NCBI GenBank assembly: GCA_019426215.1
Contig: CM033405.1
Coordinates: 2,395,001 to 2,459,000 of the forward strand
Source of the DNA: Buddleja alternifolia
Taxonomy: Eukaryota > Streptophyta > Magnoliopsida > Lamiales > Scrophulariaceae
Direction: 5' to 3'
DNA length: 64,000 bases
In this document: positions 35,565 through 47,326 of the stretch, piece after piece
How the letters are laid out: each line of letters opens with the position of its first letter
Position numbering within the stretch: position 1 is the stretch's first letter
Notes under the pieces: generated by a model
Database searches by the model: none
Seen by the model: only the letters and a program-made list of their open reading frames with translations
What the model was told of the DNA's origin: nothing
Program-made: the position numbers and the translations under genes

Positions 35565-37323
35565 TGTTGGGTTTCGTTCGAAAAAGCATAAACGCAGCAG
35601 AAGGGATTTCAAAAATTATAACGAAAACTCAATTGGTACTCTAATTCGCATAATTGAATCTAAAAGCGTATAACGAATAAAACTTACTCGTTAATATGAA
35701 TATGATGATGGAGAAAAACTTCTTTTTCTCCAAACTCGAAATATTGAAGCTTCCAAATCTTCAATCCTTTGGTTTGATTCTTCAAACTTGAACTTGATCC
35801 GAACAACGTCATCTCTAAATCGTCACGCACGGATCAACAAATGAAAAATCCTCTTTCTTCTTTCTCTATGGTCGACGGCTAGGTATAGAGGAGGGAAGGA
35901 ATATTTTTCTTTCTTTTGAGAGTTATGAGAGTTGTGTATTCTCTTTTTTTTTTTTTTTTTGTTCTAAGTCAAAGAGTCCTTATATACCTCATGACTTATT
36001 GAACAAGTCAAAACAAAAGAGCCCTAATATGTGGCCTCTCAAAGACGCCACATTGAGGCCTAGTAGGCATCCAATTGGACTCCTTATTTAGCCACGGGAT
36101 TTGTTTTGTTTAATTAATTTCTTATTTCAATTAATAATTTATTGTATCCAATAAATAAATTAAACAACCAAATTAATTCATTAATATATTTCACAAGGAA
36201 ATTAATTAATAATTAATCTTATCATTATAATTAATTATTTCATCTAATGAATAATTAATTATTTAATTTATTCAATAAATTAAAACTCCCAGAAGAAATA
36301 ATAGAAATTCTTTTTTCTTCATTTTTCTTTGTCAATCCTGTAGCGCGACTCTTTAGGTTCATTTCATTTAGCAATGAGAGAAAACCAAAGGAAGTGGGTA
36401 ACACCTAGCCAGTCACGGGCCTACTTCGTAACCCAAACGAAAACGAATGATAGGATCATTCTGAAACCTTCCAATCGTAAATACCGTATATGTATAAACC
36501 CTTTGTTCACGTTCCCCGGTCGAATGAGAGTCATGGTTATGTCAAACTCACTGGACTTGACCATATGTATAAATCATAATAAATACGAGATCATTGAGAT
36601 CGATTTAGTGCCAAGCACAATCGTCTCGTTTGCTTTGGCCAAAGACTTTGATCTCTATTTATCTATAATTACATAGGGTACATACTCATTCACTTATGAG
36701 AGAACAAATCTCATATTAGATATCTGCTAAGATTACCACTTGCCCATCAAGTCCGCATTTCGAGGTTGACCCCACCAAAGGGTGAATTGGGTCTAACTAC
36801 TCTAGTGAAAGACTTGACGTCACAAGTGCATCTTCAGCCTGATACTTCAGGTCAAAGATTCATATATACCTATTACGCATAATCAGTTCTGTCATTGACA
36901 GTCACAGAGTGAAAACCCACGTGACAAAACCGATGCGAGTCGTGTTTGAACATATCAGTTCCACTGACGTATCTACAATCTTAATCTCCTATCATCCCAT
37001 GATACCAGACAGACACTCCCATGTCGGAGCTAAGATCGTACAAGTATTCGAAGTCTTTATTTGTCCATTAAAAACTTCATATTACTTGCGAACTTATTTT
37101 AGTAATCAAGATCGATCTCTCTAGTGCCAATCTTCCTATGCCATAGAAAGTAGAGGGATCGCACTGAAAATATGGACAAAACATTTTACACAACTTATAG
37201 ATGCAGATATGAATTAAGTGAAAACTCAATAATGTCTTTTATTTAAGAAGAGTTTAAGTTCAATACAAGATATATGCCCTATACATTCTATCTTCTATGG
37301 CATCTGAGGACATAATCCTAACA
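35565..37323 (-). repeat. LTR (5') of the nested element
   Basis: 1,759 bp, plus-strand ends TGTTGGGTTTCG and ATAATCCTAACA. The partial partner is 33875 to about 34260; early blocks (ttcgttcgaaaaagcataaacg) are nearly identical between them. Confidence 0.65.
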
Positions 37324-37371
37324 GGCATGTCGTGACATGTATTTTTCATAGACATTTGACAGCTAGGATTT

Positions 37372-39121
37372 TCACCAAGTATGGACTGAGTTGATCTTGC
37401 CCCCCAAGAAAGTTTTCTCTAGCGAGATGAGGTTTATCGCTACTTGTTCCCCCTTGTCGCTGTGATCCATGTCATGTTTCCTTTTAGGCTTCTGCAATGT
37501 GTTAGCATAGCACTCTCTTGCTATCTTCACGTTACCAACAACTTCCTCCGTTCCTACAGGGGTTGGAAATTTTACCTTCAAATGGAAGGTGAATATGACA
37601 TATTGAAGCAAGTTTAAGCTCGTCCTCCCCAACATGACGTTGTAGGCGGAGGGGGCTTTGACCACTAAGAACTTCAGCGCCTTCATGGAGTGGGCTGAAA
37701 ATGCACCCAGAGATATGGGTAGAGACACCTCTCCTAATGCTTCCACCAACTCACCCGTGAATCCAGTGAAGGGGTGTTTACCGCTTGAAGCTGTGTGTTG
37801 TCCACCCCTAGTTGGGTGAAAGCACTATAGAGGATGATGTACGATGAGCTCTCGCTATCGACCAGAATCTTCTTCACCCAAAAGTTGGGGATGGTCGCCG
37901 AGACACTAAGGTATCATTCACCACTGGGATGTTATTTTTTAGATTTTGTAGTCCAACCTCTATGGTTTCTGTCTTTTGCTCCACTTGATTCACTTGCCCT
38001 CCACACGGAGAGCTGATGGCATGTTGTCTGGTAGTAGCCCTCAGTGAAACTTTCCTTGAGTTCGCGAAGTCAGCCGTTGCTGGGCCTTCCAAGATCACCC
38101 TTATCATTCCATTCACTGGGGGGTTATCCATCTCTGAGTTTGCCCTTGGGGGGTTACCGTTGACTCCATCTCTACCCCTCTGTTTCTTCGATTCTTGTAT
38201 ATTCTTCAGCTCTGGCCACCAACTACTCCATGGTTGATGGGGGCTTCCCAGTTACAGATTTCCTGAACCTACTATTGCGTAAGTTCCTCTGCATTATTTC
38301 TGATAGCAACTCATGGTTGACGTGCGGTACTTCAGACACCGCGTTGGAGAAACGATATACGTATTCCCTCAAAGATTCACCATATTTTTGAACCACAATG
38401 AATAAGCAAGATGATGTCTTGGGGTACTTCTTGTTCACAAAAAAGTGATTGAGAAAACGCTTGGTTGGCTGCTCAAGGCCGGCATAGTACTGGCGGGCAG
38501 TCGGTTGAATCAGCTAAGTGCCCTTCCAGAAAGAGTGGTTTGAAAAATCTTACAGTAGGCAACATCACTGGCGTTGTACATGTCAGCCTTGGCTTTAAAC
38601 TTGTCAACATGTTCTTGAGGGTCTCCAGCTCCCTCATACTCGCTCAGATGAGGTATCTTAAGCCTCTGCGGTAAAGACTCTGCCAAATTCGCCTGGCAGA
38701 AAGGACCTCTCTTAGGAGGTGCTACAGCTAATGGCACCTGCTGCATATCCTCATATCTTCCATGGTCGTCTAAACTCTCATCACATCAGGGTATGTGCCT
38801 ACGTCGGCCTTCGAGCCTTGGTAAGGTCTCTTCGGGGGTCAAGGATGCTTGACCTCTATATAGTAACCTTGAGGGTGTTGACCTTCAGTCTCTTCCCCTT
38901 GGTGGCCTCTTAGGGGGTGCTTCATAATGGCCCATCTCGTGGGGGTCTTGCCCCTTGTTAGTCGATGGAACAAGTGTTGCTCGTGACGGGTGTGCAAGGG
39001 CATATTGCTGGACTGCACGAGCAGCTGCCCTCACTGATGTATCCTCAATAAGAGCAAGTAGTGCCTCCTGAGTGATCTCGAACACCTTAGTGGCAGGGGA
39101 TGGAATCACTGATGGCGTCAC
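37372..39121 (-). pseudogene. Gypsy gag and protease remnant
   Basis: Reading right to left on the minus strand: a gag N-terminal part (39121-38885), the retrotransposon gag core (38746-38510 with LPQRLKIPHLSEYEGAGDP, and 38438-38223 with ESLREYVYRFSNAVSEVP), a linker (38131-37874) and the aspartic protease region (37749-37372 with APSAYNVMLGRTSLN). The segments lie in different frames with stops between, so it is dead. At the protease active site (about 37860) the triad reads Asp-Ser-Glu where Asp-Ser/Thr-Gly is expected. The reading continues past the nested insertion into 33870 and below for a short way, then ends. Confidence 0.8.
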
Positions 39122-39328
39122 AGGAGGTGCATTCTGCTCGTTCAGCGGGGGTGGTATGTCTGGACCCCTGCCTTCAGCTTACCGGGTCGGGGGGTCTTGA
39201 GCACCTCCCTCAATATTGGGCTGATCTTCAGGCTTTGGGTTAGGAAGTTCAGCAGCTAGTCATCCTATCACCAGAAGTATGCGCTTATGACCTAATTTGC
39301 ATACTTAGTGGCTGGAGCGCTGTTCCTA

Positions 39329-39690
39329 CAGACGGCGCCAATCTGATGATGGTAAAAATCGTCAGACAATGGATGTCACGTGATTGACCACGTGGAGCAA
39401 TGGAACCGCTCCGACACATGACAAACTAGGTTTGGGGGTTGGTTAATGTATAGAGTGTACTCAGATGTATCGAGCTACCTACGTACCCGAAGTATGTGGG
39501 ATCAAGTCAATTCGTAGTTCTTTTCTGGGGTTACTTTCAATAGCCAGTGAATTTTTACTGGGAGAGTAGATAATGAGTCTTTCTCAGCTCCTCTAAGGTA
39601 TTTATAGGGAGCTGGTAGTGGGCTATGGGCCGTGGGCTTAGCTTTATCAGCAGCCCATCAGGCTCAATAATATAACACTTAGACTAATAA
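39329..39690 (-). repeat. Gypsy primer-binding site and 5' LTR remnant
   Basis: TGGCGCCGTCTG on the minus strand at 39340-39329 is a typical plant Gypsy primer-binding site. The LTR starts at 39344; its distal end near 39690 (atataaca) is a guess. Confidence 0.5.
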
Positions 39691-40128
39691 ACTAGCTCAG
39701 GTACTCTTAATGGGTCGTCAACCCTTTTTGGGTTTAACTAGTATGTTAACCGCGGATTTATATCCACGGGTGGTGCCCCAACCCGAGCCAATGTCGATTA
39801 ATAACTATAGTGACCCTAAACATTTTTGGGACACATCAGGAGGTTTAAGAGAAAGGAATCGTTTTAAGCTAGAAAATTGGAAGACTTTGTATGGAGATTG
39901 AAGATGGAGTAAATCAAGGAAAAAATCATCCCCCAGATACTCAAACAATCTTGAAATATTTAATACAATTTGAAATTGTTATCTTTCCAATTTAAACATA
40001 TTTGAAATTTGAAATTTAATCCAACTAATAGATTTTTACAATTAAAAATAACTCAAAATTCTAGAAATTAGAATTTGAGTCAAAGTTGCTTAATTTTAAT
40101 CAAACACCGATCTGCTATAGATAGATAG

Positions 40129-40159
<31 letters not shown>

Positions 40160-40945
40160 GATTTATTTGAAATTTTGATTAAATAAAGAAATCTATTAGT
40201 TATTAACTTTATCCGAAAAGATATGAAGTTGTTAAGATTAATAATTTTATTGATTTAAATTTAATATGTATGTAGAAAGATTTATTCAATTTTGCTTATG
40301 TGGCAAAATTGAGTTCAATTAAGCCATCCACATGTGCGCTTACTTGGATGGCCTCAAAGATTATATTTTATTATATATAGATAAGAGACCTGGAGCAACT
40401 ACCTTGGGATGTCAAATTTTTGGTGAAGCCATTCCAATTCTTAAATTTTGACAAGTGTCCCAATTAGTTTTTTTCTTTTATTATTTTAAATATTATTTTC
40501 TTTTTCCTATTTTTCTCACACATTATTTTTAACTCTCCTAATATTTCTCTCACATTCTCTCTCATCTTCTAATACACGTTCCCCCGCCCCCTATTTCTCT
40601 CTCTTTATTATCTCCTTATATATTTATCTATTTTGTTTCCATTAATCACATTAAATTTACTTTCCACCTTATGTTTTTTCTATTTTTATTCTCTTCTCTC
40701 ATCTTTTATTTAAATTTATTTGAATTTTACTCAAAAAAATTCCATATCAATTTTATGTTTTCGCACATGCATAGAGTGTATCTTTACCGACTAGTATAGA
40801 ATTATGAATCATATGATTATTAAATGAGTTACAACAAGAGGATTGATGAAATCAGTCACCTAAAATTACGGTGATTAGATTCTGTTAAATTGTCAAATAT
40901 CCATGTAGATACATCAGTTTTGAAAGAGAGATTATCTCCACATAT
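39691..40945. other. Intergenic, Helitron-like fragment possible
   Basis: No gene recognised. A 63-codon open frame at 39710-39901 has no features I can name. (TA)n occurs near 40130-40152. About 40390-40790 shares T/C-rich wording with the Helitron-like units at 27574 and 28945 and ends ttaccgaCTAGT, possibly an old relative. Confidence 0.35.
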
Positions 40946-41018
40946 GGGGATGTAGCTCAAATGGTAGAGCGCTCGCTTTGCATGCGAGAGGCACGGGGTT
41001 CGATCCCCCGCATCTCCA
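40946..41018 (+). tRNA. tRNA-Ala (anticodon TGC)
   Basis: 73-nt cloverleaf. The acceptor GGGGATG pairs with CATCTCC (one G-T), followed by discriminator A. D arm GCTC ... GAGC, anticodon loop TTTGCAT, T arm CGGGG TTCGATC CCCCG. Internal A and B boxes are intact and T runs follow within 10-15 bp. No intron, no encoded CCA. Supplies UGC-Ala for translation in the cytosol. Confidence 0.95.
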
Positions 41019-42470
41019 TCCGTTGTTTTATTTTTATTTTTTCACCTTTTTTATTTGTGAAAACCATGAAAACGAGAGGGAATCGGCGCTCATCTTGAAT
41101 TCAGCATTTGAATTTTTTCATAATAAAGCTAAGGGACAAGTAACGAGCGAGGCTCAACTCGAACTCATCGGGTTTGAACTTTTAACGAGCTGAGTTTAAA
41201 CCAGTGTATAGGCCAAAAAAAGCAAAAACCATGAAATTTTATATTTCTCCTATTCATTTTTATATTTAGAATTTCATGTTGCAGTTCAATGAGGATGATG
41301 ATTGTGATAAATTGTTCGCCTAAGAATTTTCCATTTATAACGGCTAGTAAAAGAAGTACGTCCCTTGAATAATAAATTAGACAACACTAAGAATAATCTA
41401 TAATACTAACAATATACTAATTCAAAATAATTCACATTAAATCTACCATCACATTAATATGAGAGTAAAAATAATAATTCTACTATCGCAATCTAAATTT
41501 CAGCAAGTCCCCATAATACGAGAGAATGTGATAAAATCCATTTCATCAACTGTAAATCAAAATTTATGTTGATTTAGTTTTTCAACTCCAAGAAAACTAA
41601 AATAATTTTAAAATTACAGCATCTTGATTGAGCCATGACCCAATCAGATTTTCCTCAAGTTGAACTTCATTTCTTCCAGCAATGCAAAGAGAACTCTTCC
41701 AGTCCTGAAAAACACCAAAAAAATTTATTAGCCTATCTTCCAGTCCCAAAAAAAAATGGTTAAAATGTTGACTGACAGAGTTGACCATTAAGTTTTGGAC
41801 AGAAAATCCGATTGGGACCAAATGTGAGAATTTTAAAAATTACAGGACAACGTGAGAATCCCATAACGAATGAGACCAAAATTGGAAAGGACCGAACATA
41901 TGGGACCAAAAATACAATTTTCCCCCTAACCAAATAATGCAACATACACAACATATGAAATTCTCATTCAAACCATAAAACCACGAGTCAAATAAGAAGT
42001 TGAAACCAAGTCCTTCCTATCAAGTTATGGTCTTACAGAGTGATTCTCATAGAAACCTCGGACTCCACGTCTCGTTATAATCACAACCGTCCGTGTATGG
42101 TTGAGTCCACGTGGAACCCATCAAATGGACAGTTGACCGCAAGGTATATGAAGTGTATAGGCAATTGCATGTGATATAATAAAAGGGATAATGAGCCCCT
42201 AGAGGTTCAACAATAGAACCAAAATACCCATGACAACTCGAAAAACAGGTGGTGAAACTGTACTATGTTAGTGATAGGGAAGTTATGAAAAAAAATTCAA
42301 AGATCATGGTGTTTTTTGTAATTAGAATCTAACTTAAGAGGTCTATGCAATTTATCCTACAATAAATGATTTTCATTGTTTTGGATAAACGATGCAACTG
42401 CGTTTGTAACAAACATACATGGAAACAAATCCAAACATCAGAAACGATCCGAGAGAATACCTATTGATGA
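41019..42470. other. 3' flank of WDR12
   Basis: No complete gene. It includes the exon-like segment 41597-41704 and, at about 41750-41935, phrases such as gggaccaaaaatacaatttt that recur in plant MITEs. Confidence 0.4.
41597..41704 (-). other. Orphan terminal-exon-like segment
   Basis: On the minus strand a good acceptor (tttttcag) is followed by 35 codons and a stop, starting DWKSSLCIAGRNEVQLEEN and ending ILKLF. The composition looks coding rather than AT-random. It lies 0.77 kb downstream of the WDR12 stop on the same strand. It could be an alternative last exon or a gene fragment; I do not recognise the peptide. Confidence 0.3.
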
Positions 42471-45400
42471 TCACTGCACAGATATACCAGAAGAAATACA
42501 AAGGTTTGAGTCAGCACCGCCACTAACGACACTATCGTTTTTCCACCAGTCAGCACACAACACCTAAAATTGACAATATTCATATTATTAATCCAATGGA
42601 CTATTACATTGTCGAATGGAAAATCAAATGTTAGAGGCTTTAGAGGAGTACCTTTTCCGTGTGCGTGTCAATTACAGCCAAAGGCCACTGTAGAAAAGAT
42701 ACATGGCTCAGAAACATAGAGATTGTAAAATGCGTATAATATAAAAGGAATAGAATTAACTAGGGAAAAATGCAGTATTACTCCCATAGGATAAGTCCCC
42801 TTACAATTTTGGCCCCATCGTTTACAAACTTGCAAAATTAGTCCAATAGGACGTATGTTTTTGCATTTTTAACCCCAGTTGTTAAAAAATTGGACATAAA
42901 AGGTTAGTTTGCATAAATTTCATAAAAAACAACTTATATCATGTAAAACTTGTAAAAAGGACTCACTTTTCAATTAACGTTTAGAGTTGTAAAAGTCAGA
43001 GGTATTTATGCAATTTATCCAATCTATCCTAAACCCTTAAAGACATGTGCATGTCATTTGTGATATGTCATCCCTTTTCTTAATGGATGGGACCAAAATT
43101 GCAAAAACAAAAGGGGGCGAGGGGGGGGATTCTAAGGGACTATTTTGCAATTTTGGAAACAAAAAATACTAAAATTGCAATAGAACTTATCATATGGAAC
43201 CAATATTGCAATTTTCCCGATTAACTACATACCGCAGTTCTGAGATCCCATAACATCACTTTGCCATCATAGGATGCAGAGACCAAGTGAAACCATGATT
43301 TATTGTGCCATTTGATAGATGATATCCAAGAATTATGTGACGAGAATTGGTAGATAGGAGATAAAGTTCCTGCACAAAGAGAATAACATGTGGTTGGTTG
43401 GAGTCATGGAATGCACCATGCATGTGCATGCACACGCGTGGGGGGAGAGAGGAGGGGGAAGAGAGGGAGAGAGAGAGAGAGAGAGAATGGCACCTGGCTT
43501 GCGAGGATCCCATATTCGAAGAATAGGATCAGAACAGCCAGCTGCAATAAGGGCAGAACTTTCACCTCCGATATCAAGACAGTTGACAACCTTGCCACAG
43601 AACTGTGTGACGAGAGAAGAAAAAAGGCAATTACTATCCATTTTTGACAATAATGAGTCCGCTTGCAGGTAACAAATTAATCAAAATTATGACAGCCATG
43701 TCATCAAAGAGGTCTAAACAGTTCTTTAGTAGCAACATGATATTTCTACGATGGATAAATATGTAAAAGACAGAGTACACTCGATGTAAAAAAATGACTT
43801 TAAATATATTTCTATAGCTTAAAGCAGAGAAAAAATTAACTTACTATGCTTTGAGAATCTTTGCCCGTCGCGACATCCCATCTTCTGATAGAATGATCCC
43901 AAGATGCTGAATAAATTGTTCCACGTTCTGGCCAGACCACAGAAGACACACACTGTGTGTGCCCCACAAATGTTGATAAAGCCTCTCCCTGTACGCCAAC
44001 ATGACAACTATATCATATAGAGATACCATTGACGCATGGAAAGATTATTCACATAAAAGATATACACCATATATTTCAGAAACCATTGTCAGCATTCATT
44101 AATGGGCACAGTTAACAACCCATAAATTTCAAATTTATACAATAAATTATTCATTCTTCAAGGAGAAATGGAAATGGAATTCCAGGCATAAGACAAATTT
44201 GATATCCCCAGACACTCTACAAGAAACCATTGTCAGCCAATATTCATTAATGGGCTCTCTATCTCTAGGACGTTCTCTTTCAGGCCTTATTATTCTCAGA
44301 GGACACATTGGCCATCGCTATATCGACTGTTGGAAACAAATACTGTTACTGATAGCCCAAAAATAGCAATCAAAATTGCTGTACATGCAAATATAAACAT
44401 GTTAGACTTCTGCATCAATCTATTTATGGAATATGGTGTAAATTGTTCTACCCTGTAAAACACTAGAAAAGATGTTAAGCTAAAAATCAATTAAAATATG
44501 TAAGAGCACTGCCATTTTCTTAGGTTCAATTAATCCGATTAACACTTTAACTTCTTTTAGATTATTCAGCAGTCAAAGATGGTCAACAAATTGGGGATCA
44601 GATGAAATCTACAATTTGATACAAGGTTTCCAATCAGGGCCTGACTAAAGCTGATAAACTATAAAACTCTCATATTAACTAGGTGATAATTGTACCTCGG
44701 ATTGAGGTTCCTGATGTTCACCACCTTTTTTCCTCTTCTTCACTGAAACTATATCACCTTCATTGTCTGAAGCGCTTGCGTCCCACAAGTTGATTGTACA
44801 ATCCCAAGAGCCTGAGCACACCTAATATAAGAAATACATAGAGCATGAGAAAGACTTATACTTCATGTATACGCATTATATTGTAGTGGAAAAGGCATTT
44901 AAGGAGCACAAAATACCATAGCACCCGAAGGCTCAGATCCAATGCTCTGAACAGCAGCATTATGACCCCGCAATATCTTAAAAGCCCTAATTTTCTTTGG
45001 TTGATTTAGAGACTCCTCTGCATCAAACTTTCAGCAAAAATATAATCAGGACACGAACTTTTTGGAGGAAAATCTAACTCCTAAGGAAGCTTGAGCCACA
45101 TCAAGAAAGAAACTTCAGCATGTACCTTCCATAACCTTACTGTCCTGTCTTTGGAAGCAGTGGCAACAGTTTGATCCATAACACTTTCGCCTGCTGAGAA
45201 AACAGCCTCGTCAATAGGCATACAAAGTGGTCAAGGGTATTATCGAATCAAATAGCTCCAGATATTAGTGATTAAATAGAAAATTTCCAATATTTACCCA
45301 AAGAGATAGTTGCGAATTCATATTTTCATCTCATATCATATCATCTACCAAATTAAAGGTTTTGATGCCGATGTATAATATGTGCAGAAACAATGCATCG

Positions 45401-46100
45401 AGATAACAGGTTATTTTAAGCCCTGATAAAACTGTACACCATTTCAATGGTTTAGTTGACATCCTAAGCTCAAATTCACATTGACATTCTGAACACCACG
45501 TTGTACTAGGCCCACTGCAATTGCAATTCCGGTAAAGTTATAAATACCCGAATTTGAGTAGCAAATGAAACTCAAGAATACAACCAAAAGAGCCAAATTC
45601 TCAATTTTGCAATCTTCTTTTAGTCCCAAAGACATGATTTCAACAATTGCACTTAAAAGATCTTTGCACAAAAACCCAAGAGTCTACAATTTACATCAAT
45701 TACAAATTGCAAACAGCCAAAAAACCAAACAAAAATTGTACCGCAGAAACCAACACGGCATATTCATAAAGAAACTAGTATCTTGTATGAGAGAGGATAA
45801 CCTTTTGGGCTGCAAATACAAACTGAAGTAACTGGGCCAGAATGCCCTTCTAATACATGCGTACAAGTTCCAACAGCTCTCCATATCCTAATAATTAACC
45901 AAAACAAAAATGAAACAGGGGAGTTTTGCATAGAGAACCGAACAAAAAATGTAAGAGGAAACCATTAACGGCATTTACCTTCCAAAACTATCATAGCAAC
46001 CCGTCAAAATATACCTATAAGACAAAACAACAAGCTCAGCTTTGCTGCAGATACGTGGCATGCATTCATATCCCAACATCGTATCACATTATTCTAAGGT

Positions 46101-46142
<42 letters not shown>

Positions 46143-47326
46143 ATATTCACTATATAAGACAGCAAAAATTGCAATCATCACATGCCAAGTAAACTCGTGC
46201 AAAGTTAAATACATACCCATCATTGGAACCATCAACTGCACTAACCCAATCATCGTGTAATGAAGGCTCTTCTTCTTTCCTTGGAGCTACTGCTTTAATG
46301 TATTCAATTTCGAGTACTTTTTCCTGTATTGTCATCAATCATCAAACATATATCAGGATTTCAAAAGCCATTTAAGAAAGAAAAGCAAAACATTATGCTG
46401 GCATCAAGCAATAATATTTTATCATGCTGGTCTTATTTGAGAAATCATTTCCATATCCTGTCAAAGACAATTTACTGCACAACAATAAAAAGTCGAAGCA
46501 CATTCTACTAGAGGGTAAAATTCTAAGATGGACCGGGTCCATTAGAGCCAATCCATCTAACACCGTTGGATGCAGGTGATTTGGATGTTTTTTACTATTC
46601 TATCCCTGCATCCAACGGTGTTTGATGCACCAGCTGCGTTGGACCCGGTATGTGCCCTAGAATCACCCCTATTAGAGACACGAAAGGCCATCCATTATAG
46701 GGCCAAAACTAGGTGAAGTTCGGAAACCAACACAGCCATCAAACCCCCATGTCTACAAACTCTATATATTCTTGAATTACCCATATCTCAACTGAACTTG
46801 AACATCCAATATAGTATTACAACAGTAAGCAAGCACTATGCACAGATTCAGTCATCGACGCGAAAACTCACAATCGAAATGCCTTTGGCAAGAAGAAATT
46901 CTTCGAGTGACATCCGAACCAGCTCTCCATCAATGAGAAAATCAAAAGGCTCCGGTTCCCAATCCTCATTTCCTGATAACCAAAATCAAAATCAAAAATC
47001 ACAAATAATTCAACACTGTACCGCAGAATTCATTGCCAAAAGAGTTACAAACTTTATATTCTTATCTACTATAGCTCAATTTCGTTAAGTTTCAATCAAC
47101 AAAAGAAGAACAAAATAAGACATAGAAAAATTGTAAAAAAATAATAAAAATTACCCTTTTGGATGAGATTGTTTACGATATTGGAAAGTCTGAAGCGAGT
47201 GGCATTGGCGGGTATGGCGATAGAAGCTGGCTGCGCTTTGTATTGTAATTTCAGCTTCGTCACAAAGCGGACTTGAACTTGCCTCGATGGCTCTTCAGAA
47301 GCTCCATCGTTGCCGTCAATATCCAT
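42471..47326 (-). CDS. WDR12: Ribosome biogenesis protein WDR12/YTM1 homologue (13 exons, complete)
   Basis: Nucleolar member of the PES-BOP1-WDR12 (PeBoW) complex needed for large-subunit pre-rRNA processing. Exons: 47326-47155, 46972-46872, 46323-46217, 46014-45979, 45887-45802, 45190-45126, 45027-44917, 44821-44696, 43988-43845, 43602-43494, 43369-43233, 42687-42652, 42563-42471. All have GT..AG borders and keep frame, 441 codons including TGA, 440 aa, close to the plant norm. The N-terminal NLE domain (RQVQVRFVTKL, about 15-100) binds the Midasin/Rea1 MIDAS domain in yeast. About seven WD40 repeats follow, e.g. EGHSGPVTSV, GHTQCVSSVVW, WDHSIRRWD, YDGKVMLWD. A KKRKK basic stretch in a loop of the propeller (about 257) could be a nuclear signal. 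Introns contain MITEs, (GA)n and (TA)n. The leader lies beside a (TA)n(GA)n tract at 47339-47380. Confidence 0.95.
42763..43218. mobile_element. 456-bp TIR element in WDR12 intron 11
   Basis: Starts GGGAAAAATGCAGTATTACT, ends with the near complement (reading GGGAAAATTGCAATATTGG on minus). Flanks aattaacta (42754-42762) and gattaacta (43219-43227) match at 8 of 9, a Mutator-type duplication. It fills most of the 545-bp intron, and its right duplication overlaps the first base of the splice donor at 43227-43232. Confidence 0.75.
43441..43487. repeat. (GA)n tract in WDR12 intron 10
   Basis: Purine-rich on plus; on the transcribed strand it is CT-rich and lies just after the exon 10 donor. It generates long spurious open frames on both strands. 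Confidence 0.85.
46514..46668. mobile_element. 155-bp MITE of the GTTGGATG family, WDR12 intron 2
   Basis: TIRs of about 60 bp (GGTAAAATTCTAAGATGGAC and its rough complement), core CACCGTTGGATGCAGG ... CATCCAACGGTG. Flanks ctactagag (46505-46513) and ctattagag (46669-46677) match at 8 of 9. The element at 59639-59793 has the same length. Confidence 0.8.

Larger units (their letters stand above)
33875..37323 (-). mobile_element. Non-coding LTR retrotransposon nested in the Gypsy element
   Basis: 3,449 bp bounded by TGTTGGG ... CCTAACA and by a perfect 5-bp duplication GGCAT (33870-33874, 37324-37328). Minus orientation: the LTR at 35565-37323 is followed, on the minus strand, by the primer-binding site TGGTATTAGAGCC (35563-35551), similar to the 3' end complement of initiator tRNA-Met. 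The left LTR copy matches only over its first 390 bp or so (33875 to about 34260). The rest, 34260-35550, is unrelated to the right LTR. No protein genes; a LARD-like element with a rearranged 3' LTR. Confidence 0.75.
33572..39690 (-). mobile_element. Decayed Gypsy-type LTR retrotransposon, deletion derivative
   Basis: Minus orientation. A 5' LTR remnant starts at 39344 (plus-strand TGATGATGG) next to a primer-binding site TGGCGCCGTCTG (39340-39329, read on minus). A matching 3' LTR fragment begins near 33572, where TGATGACTTAAGTAAAGG and aatggatgt align with the 39344 copy. Between them are gag and protease remnants; integrase, reverse transcriptase and RNase H are missing. A second LTR element (33875-37323) is nested inside. 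The outer limits are approximate. Confidence 0.6.

Noticed and set aside
39710..39901. 63-codon frame downstream of the Gypsy LTR
   Set aside because: No recognisable domain, flanking splice sites or codon signature; left as intergenic.
43256..43672. Open frames of up to 105 codons overlapping WDR12 exons 10-11
   Set aside because: They come from reading through (GA)n intron sequence or from the wrong frame of true exons.
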